From the NCBI RefSeq assembly GCF_003002065.1, contig NZ_PVZG01000018.1:62001-126000 (forward strand): a DNA stretch of 64,000 nt, given 5' to 3'. Every line of letters begins with the position of its first letter. The stretch's first letter is position 1. Shown piece after piece: positions 60,053 to 64,000 of this stretch. Under the pieces are notes generated by a model that saw only the letters and a list, made by a program, of their open reading frames with translations, made no database searches and was not told the DNA's origin. The position numbers and the translations under genes were made by a program. The DNA is from Pseudosporangium ferrugineum. Lineage in GTDB: Bacteria > Actinomycetota > Actinomycetes > Mycobacteriales > Micromonosporaceae.

Positions 60053-61037
60053 CCTTCGCCGGGCGACCCGGGTGGCATACCGGGACCGGATCGCCGAGGT
60101 GCTGGCCCGCGACCCCCGTACGGTCTGCGTGGACACCGACACCGGGCTGTTCCAGGGCGTCGACTTCGGCGCCGCCGCGCACCGCTACGTCAACGTGGGC
60201 ATCGCGGAGCACAACGCCATGGGCCTCGCCGCGGGGCTGGCGGCCGGCGGGTTCACGCCGTTCGTCCACACCTTCGCCACGTTCGCCGCGATGCGCGCCG
60301 CCGAGGCGGTGAAGATCGACATCGCGTACAACGCCCTGCCGGTCCGGATCGCCGCGACCCACAGCGGCCTGTCGGCGGGTCACTTCGGGCCGACCCACCA
60401 CGCCCTCGAGGACCTGGCGGTCATGCGCTGCCTGCCGAACATGACGGTGGTCGTCCCGGCCGACGCGGCGGGCACCGAGGCGCTGCTGGAGCAGACCCTC
60501 GGCCTGCCCGGCCCGCTCTACCTGCGGCTGGGCCGCAAGCCGACACCGCCGCTGCCGGCCGGCGCCGCGCCGCCGCGGCTGGGGTTTGCCCAGGTGCTCC
60601 GCACCGGCCCCGACGTCCTGCTCGTCGCCTGCGGCCCGCACCCGGTGCACGCGGCGCTGGGCGCGGCCGAGCTGCTGGCCGCCGACGGGATCCGGGCCGG
60701 CGTCCTGAACATGCACACCGTGAAGCCGCTCGACGTGCCGGCGCTGCTCGCCCACTCGGCCGGCCGGGCGCTGGTCGTCACCGTCGAGGAGCACTGGCGG
60801 GCCGGCGGTCTCGGCGGCGCGGTCGCCGAGGCGCTCGCCGAGTCCGGCCCCGTACGCGTCCTGCGGCTCGGCGTCGACGACACCTTCGCCTCGGTCGTCG
60901 GCGACCACGACGCGCTCGCCCGGCACTACGGGATCGACCCGGCGTCCGTCGCCGGCCGGATCCGCTCCGCCCTGTCCGTCGGACCACCCGTCATAGAGGA
61001 GGAACTGCACCATGGTCACCGCCTGTCCCGAATGTGA
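60045..61037 (+). CDS. Transketolase C-terminal (pyrimidine-binding) subunit
   Basis: 330 residues from GTG 60045. It contains the transketolase PYR domain with the catalytic-Glu region YVNVGIAEHNAMGLAAGLA, FVHTFATFAAMRAAEAVKID, THSGLSAGHFGPTHHALEDLAVMR, and the C-terminal domain (GPLYLRLGRKPTPPL, NMHTVKPLDVPALL, VTVEEHWRAGGLGGAVAEAL). With the N-terminal subunit it forms an active heterodimer unit. Its last 26 bases overlap the carrier-protein gene, which carries its own GAGGAGGAA inside this one. Confidence 0.92.
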   Translation: MTDLRRATRVAYRDRIAEVLARDPRTVCVDTDTGLFQGVDFGAAAHRYVNVGIAEHNAMGLAAGLAAGGFTPFVHTFATFAAMRAAEAVKIDIAYNALPVRIAATHSGLSAGHFGPTHHALEDLAVMRCLPNMTVVVPADAAGTEALLEQTLGLPGPLYLRLGRKPTPPLPAGAAPPRLGFAQVLRTGPDVLLVACGPHPVHAALGAAELLAADGIRAGVLNMHTVKPLDVPALLAHSAGRALVVTVEEHWRAGGLGGAVAEALAESGPVRVLRLGVDDTFASVVGDHDALARHYGIDPASVAGRIRSALSVGPPVIEEELHHGHRLSRM

Positions 61038-61191
61038 GAGCCCGGTCGACGCGCCCGCCGCGGCGGCCGGCGCCCTGCGGCTCAGCGAGCTGCTGGAGTG
61101 CCCGGGCTGCCGCAGCGAGCTCGAGGTCATCGCCCTGACGCCGGTCACCCTCGCGCTCGCGCCCGACCCGGAGGAGGACTGGGGAGAGTGA
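61012..61191 (+). CDS. lysW: LysW-type amino-group carrier protein (AmCP)
   Basis: 59 residues from ATG 61012 with GAGGAGGAA at 60996-61004. Zinc-ribbon pairs Cys5/Cys8 (ACPEC) and Cys30/Cys33 (LLECPGCRSELEV) frame an acidic protein ending in the diagnostic EDWGE. The C-terminal Glu side chain carries the amino group of glutamate or aminoadipate through an isopeptide bond in LysW pathways. Here the neighbours (split transketolase, aminotransferase, NRPS) indicate a secondary-metabolite carrier, as in the DADH pathway of vazabitide A, rather than lysine or arginine synthesis. GTGA overlap with lysX. Too short for many gene finders. Confidence 0.93.
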   Translation: MVTACPECESPVDAPAAAAGALRLSELLECPGCRSELEVIALTPVTLALAPDPEEDWGE

Positions 61192-62048
61192 CGGCCGACC
61201 TCGCTGTGCTGACCTCGCGGCTGGGTGCGGACGACAAGCGCATCCTGATCGCGCTGGAACGTCGCGGGCTGCCGGTGCACCAGGTCGACCCGCGCCGGCT
61301 CGCCTTCGCGGCGACCGGCGCGGCGCCCTGGTCCCTGGTGCTCAACCGGGAGATCTCGGCGTCGCGTGCCCGGCACGCGGCGCACACCCTGGAGGCCGCC
61401 GGGGCGACCGTGCTGAACTGCGCCGCGGCCACCGACGTGTGCGCCGACAAGTGGCTGACCACGCTCGCGTTGCGGCGCGACGGGGTGCCGACGCCGCGTA
61501 CCACGCTGGCGCTGACCCCGGACGCGGCGCTCGACGAGCTCGACCGCTTCGGCTACCCGGCGGTGATCAAGCCGCTCACCGGGTCCTGGGGCCGGCAGGT
61601 CGGCCTGCTGCGGGAGCCGGACGCGGCCCGTGCGGTGCTGGAGCACCGCGCCGCCCTGCCGAACCCCGAGGCGCACCTGATCTACCTGCAGGAGTACGTG
61701 GAGAAGCCCGGCCGCGACATCCGGGTGGTCGTCATCGGCGGCCGTCCGGTGGCGGCGGCGTACCGGGTCTCGCGGGACTGGCGGTGCAACGTGGCGCTGG
61801 GCGCGGAGACCCGGCCCTGCCCGATCGGGCCGGAGCTGGCGAAGGCCGCCACCGCGGCGGCCCGGGCGGTCGACGCGGACCTGGCCGGGGTGGACCTGGT
61901 CGAGCGCGAGGACGGCGAACTGCTGGTGCTGGAGGTCAACCACAACGTCGAACTGGCCGGCGCCCAGCGGGCCGCCGGGGACAGCGTGGACCTGGCCGGG
62001 ACGATCGCGGCCCTGGTGGCCGACCGGTACGAGAGCGGGGCACGATGA
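61188..62048 (+). CDS. lysX: LysX/ArgX-like AmCP-glutamate ligase (ATP-grasp)
   Basis: 286 residues from GTG 61188, overlapping the AmCP stop. ATP-grasp features: TDVCADKWLTTLALRRDGVPTPRT, VIKPLTGSWGRQVGLL (Gly-rich loop), QEYVEKPGRDIRVVVIGG, and metal-binding LVLEVNHNVEL. This RimK-related family joins the alpha-amino group of Glu or aminoadipate to the carrier's C-terminal Glu. In the expected pathway the substrate is glutamate. The downstream reductase starts in its stop (ATGA). Confidence 0.9.
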   Translation: MTADLAVLTSRLGADDKRILIALERRGLPVHQVDPRRLAFAATGAAPWSLVLNREISASRARHAAHTLEAAGATVLNCAAATDVCADKWLTTLALRRDGVPTPRTTLALTPDAALDELDRFGYPAVIKPLTGSWGRQVGLLREPDAARAVLEHRAALPNPEAHLIYLQEYVEKPGRDIRVVVIGGRPVAAAYRVSRDWRCNVALGAETRPCPIGPELAKAATAAARAVDADLAGVDLVEREDGELLVLEVNHNVELAGAQRAAGDSVDLAGTIAALVADRYESGAR

Positions 62049-63070
62049 TCACCGCGTCGATCGTCGGCGCCAGCGGCTACCTCGGCGGCGAGCTGCTGCG
62101 GTTGCTGCTCGGCCATCCGGAGGTGGAGGTGGCCGCGGCGGTGTCGACCCGGATGCCGGGCCGCCGCGTGGACACCGCGCACCCGAACCTGCGGGAGTGC
62201 ACGGACCTGCGGTTCTGCCGCGAGGATCAGCTGCCGGACACCGACGTTCTGCTGCTGGCGGCACCGCACCGGGAGACGATGCGGATCCTGCCGCGGCTGG
62301 CCGCCCGGGCGAAGACCGTGATCGACCTGTCCGGCGACTTCCGGCTGACCGATCCGGCCCGGTACGAGCAGTTCTACGGGGTGCCGCACGAGGCTCCGGA
62401 GCTGCTGGGCGAGTTCGTGCCCGGCTGCCCCGAGCTGTACCGCGACCGGCTCCGGACGGCCGACCGGATCGCCGTGCCCGGCTGCATGGCCACCGCGGCG
62501 ATCCTCGCCCTGGCACCCCTGGCCGAGGCCGGCCTCATCGCGCCGGACGTCGAGGTGGACGCCCGGACCGGATCGAGCGGCTCGGGCGCCACCGCGGGCC
62601 CGCAGAACCTGCACTCGGAGCGCAGCGGCGCGCTGCGGATCTTCTCCACCGGCGGGCACCGGCACGAGGCCGAGATCGCCGCGGCGTGCGGGGTCCGGCC
62701 GCGGATGACGGCCACCGGCGTGGAGGCGGTCCGCGGCGTGCAGGTGGTCTGCCGTACCACGCCGGTCCGGGAGATCACCGAGCCGGAGGTGCGCGCGGCC
62801 TACCGGCGGCGCTACGCCGGGGAGCCGTTCGTGCGCGTGGTGGCGCACCGGCGGGGGACGTACCGGCTGCCCGAGCCGAAGATCCTGCTCGGCGCCAACT
62901 ACTGCGACGTGGGCTTCGCGCTCGATCCGGGCGGCGGCCGGCTGCTGGCCATCGCCGCCCTCGACAACCTGGTCAAGGGCGGGGCCGGCGCCGCCGTGCA
63001 GTCGCTCAACGTACGGATGGGCTGGCCGGAGCGGCTCGGCCTGGAGTTCACCGGGATCCATCCGGTGTGA
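62045..63070 (+). CDS. lysY: AmCP-linked glutamyl-phosphate reductase (LysY/ArgC family)
   Basis: 341 residues from ATG 62045. NADPH Rossmann start SIVGASGYLGGELLRLLLGHP, the active-site Cys in VPGCMATAAILALAPL, the catalytic His region GHRHEAEI, and TGSSGSGATAGPQN, all typical of ArgC/LysY. It would reduce AmCP-linked glutamyl phosphate to the semialdehyde that the transketolase then extends. Order X-Y-Z with 4-base-type overlaps marks a single operon. It could in principle be arginine-type ArgC, but no arginine genes other than the odd ArgG homologue are present. Confidence 0.9.
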   Translation: MITASIVGASGYLGGELLRLLLGHPEVEVAAAVSTRMPGRRVDTAHPNLRECTDLRFCREDQLPDTDVLLLAAPHRETMRILPRLAARAKTVIDLSGDFRLTDPARYEQFYGVPHEAPELLGEFVPGCPELYRDRLRTADRIAVPGCMATAAILALAPLAEAGLIAPDVEVDARTGSSGSGATAGPQNLHSERSGALRIFSTGGHRHEAEIAAACGVRPRMTATGVEAVRGVQVVCRTTPVREITEPEVRAAYRRRYAGEPFVRVVAHRRGTYRLPEPKILLGANYCDVGFALDPGGGRLLAIAALDNLVKGGAGAAVQSLNVRMGWPERLGLEFTGIHPV

Positions 63071-63093
63071 CCGGAGACGGTACGGAGGCAAAG

Positions 63094-63930
63094 GTGCTGG
63101 TGGTCAAGTGCGGTGGCAACGCCGCGGTCGATCCGGCGGCGGTGTGCCGGGAAGTGGCCGCGGTGGCGCGCGCCGGCCGGGAGGTCGTGCTCGTGCACGG
63201 CGGTTCCGGCGACATCGAGCGGCTGGGCGCGCGGCTCGGCGTCCCGCAGCGGACCCAGATCTCGCCGGACCGCGTACGGGCCCGGCACACCGACGACGCG
63301 ACCCTCGAGCTCGTGACGATGGCGCTGACCGGTGTGGTCAATCCGCGGCTGGTCGCGGCGCTCCAGGCGTACGGTGTCAATGCCGTTGGTCTGTCGGGTT
63401 TGGACGGTGGCCTGTTGCGGGCCCGCCGCAAGGCGCCGCAGCGGGCCGTGGTGGACGGCCGCCGCGTGCTCGTCCGCGGCAACCGGGCGGGCACGGTCGA
63501 CCGGGTCGACGCCGGGTTGCTGCGCCTGCTGCTGCACCGGGGCCTGCTGCCGGTGGTGTCCCCGCCGGCGCTGGCCGACGACGGCTCGCCGGTCAACGTC
63601 AACGCCGACCGGGCCGCCGCCGCGATCGCCGGCGCCCTGCCCGGGGCCGAGCTCGTGCTGCTGACCGGCGCGCCCGGCCTGCTGCGCGACCCGGCCGACG
63701 AGGACAGCGTGCTGGCGGAATGCGCGGTGGCGCCGGACGGCCCGCCGCCGGGATACGCCCACGGCGGCATGGCGCTGAAGCTGGTCGCCGCCCGGGAGGC
63801 GCTGCGGGCCGGGGTGGGCCGGGTGCGCATCGCCGACGGCCGCGACGCCGCCCGGGTCCGCGCGGCCCTGGCCGGAGCCGGCACCGCAGTGGTGCTCGGC
63901 GCCCCGGCGGACAGGGGGGCCGCCGCGTGA
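63094..63930 (+). CDS. lysZ: AmCP-linked amino-acid kinase (LysZ/ArgB family)
   Basis: 278 residues from GTG 63094, preferred because GGAGG lies five bases upstream and the product then starts at the conserved VLVVKCGGNA; GTG 63067 (overlapping the lysY stop) is possible. Kinase motifs: KCGGNA (phosphate binding), LVHGGSGDIERLG, YGVNAVGLSGLDGGLLRARRK, SPVNVNADRAAAAIAGAL, LLTGAPGLL, GGMALKLVAAREAL. It phosphorylates the side-chain carboxylate of the carrier-bound glutamate before LysY. GTGA overlap with the next gene. Confidence 0.9.
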   Translation: MLVVKCGGNAAVDPAAVCREVAAVARAGREVVLVHGGSGDIERLGARLGVPQRTQISPDRVRARHTDDATLELVTMALTGVVNPRLVAALQAYGVNAVGLSGLDGGLLRARRKAPQRAVVDGRRVLVRGNRAGTVDRVDAGLLRLLLHRGLLPVVSPPALADDGSPVNVNADRAAAAIAGALPGAELVLLTGAPGLLRDPADEDSVLAECAVAPDGPPPGYAHGGMALKLVAAREALRAGVGRVRIADGRDAARVRAALAGAGTAVVLGAPADRGAAA

Positions 63931-64000
63931 CGACCCGCCCCGAGATCGCCCTGCTGTACGACATGGTCAGCATCGCCTCGCCGTCCGGGCGGGAACAGGA
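63927..64000 (+). CDS. lysK: LysK-like carrier-releasing peptidase (start only)
   Basis: Only 24 codons lie in the window, from GTG 63927: ALLYDMVSIASPSGREQ, which matches the N-terminus of M20-family LysK/ArgE-type hydrolases (L-V-S-I-x-S-P-S-G-x-E). In LysW pathways this enzyme cleaves the isopeptide bond and frees the finished amino acid. The overlap with lysZ supports its place in the operon. Confidence 0.7.
   Translation, partial: MTTRPEIALLYDMVSIASPSGREQ

Noticed and set aside
61012..63930. Housekeeping lysine or arginine biosynthesis operon
   Set aside because: LysW-X-Y-Z alone could suggest this, but the operon begins with a DegT aminotransferase and split transketolase and adjoins NRPS, exporter and sulfotransferase genes, so a secondary-metabolite role is more likely. 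It is kept as the main alternative.

Overview
The window is very GC-rich DNA with almost pure G/C third codon positions, long antisense shadow ORFs, many GTG starts and frequent ATGA/GTGA gene overlaps. The gene families (DivIVA, WXG100 and mycosin-like proteins, AfsR-type regulator, NRPS with MbtH) fit a filamentous actinomycete. I favour a Micromonosporaceae member such as Actinoplanes or Micromonospora, by inference. I saw no tRNA, rRNA, IS element or CRISPR array.

Layout. 1-10 kb: membrane-anchored fibronectin-III/TPR proteins, a secreted vanadium-haloperoxidase-like PAP2 enzyme, a nuclease-like/lamin-tail protein, a secreted beta-helix protein, a DUF218 protein and a GT2. 10-16 kb: a two-component system divergent from a MacB-type adaptor/ATPase/permease operon. 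16-24 kb: an SMP-30 lactonase with a repeat insertion, a DivIVA coiled-coil protein, a deacetylase-glycosyltransferase fusion, and an ECF sigma factor with a membrane partner. 24-27 kb: a small type-VII-like locus (YbaB-like protein, two WXG100-type proteins, and a mycosin homologue with no visible catalytic triad). 27-37 kb: a beta-lactamase-like hydrolase, a CGNR regulator, two DMT transporters, a beta-propeller protein, a C-terminally truncated methionyl-tRNA synthetase behind a Met-codon attenuator, and a GAF-EAL phosphodiesterase.

37.4-64 kb looks like a secondary-metabolite region. It opens with an AfsR/SARP-type regulator, a possible RiPP pair (106-aa peptide plus B12-type radical SAM enzyme), an orphan LuxR regulator with a degenerate receiver, and an unusual ArgG homologue. 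Three minus-strand NRPS modules with an MbtH protein follow (NRPS1 C-A-T, NRPS2 C-A-T, NRPS3 C-A-T-TE in transcription order). Divergent from them are an MFS exporter, a sulfotransferase (minus strand), and a plus-strand operon: DegT aminotransferase, split transketolase, a 59-residue LysW-type amino-group carrier protein ending EDWGE, then LysX, ArgC/LysY, LysZ and LysK homologues, the last running off the window.

How they could work together: the carrier operon matches the logic of the vazabitide-type pathway. Glutamate is loaded on the carrier, phosphorylated and reduced to the semialdehyde, extended by a two-carbon ketol unit, transaminated and released as a diamino-dihydroxy-heptanoate. 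Sulfation would prepare a hydroxyl for azabicycle/aziridine closure, and the NRPS would build it into a short peptide exported by the MFS protein. The product is not identifiable from sequence. The ArgG homologue hints at a guanidino-type modification, which is a weaker inference.
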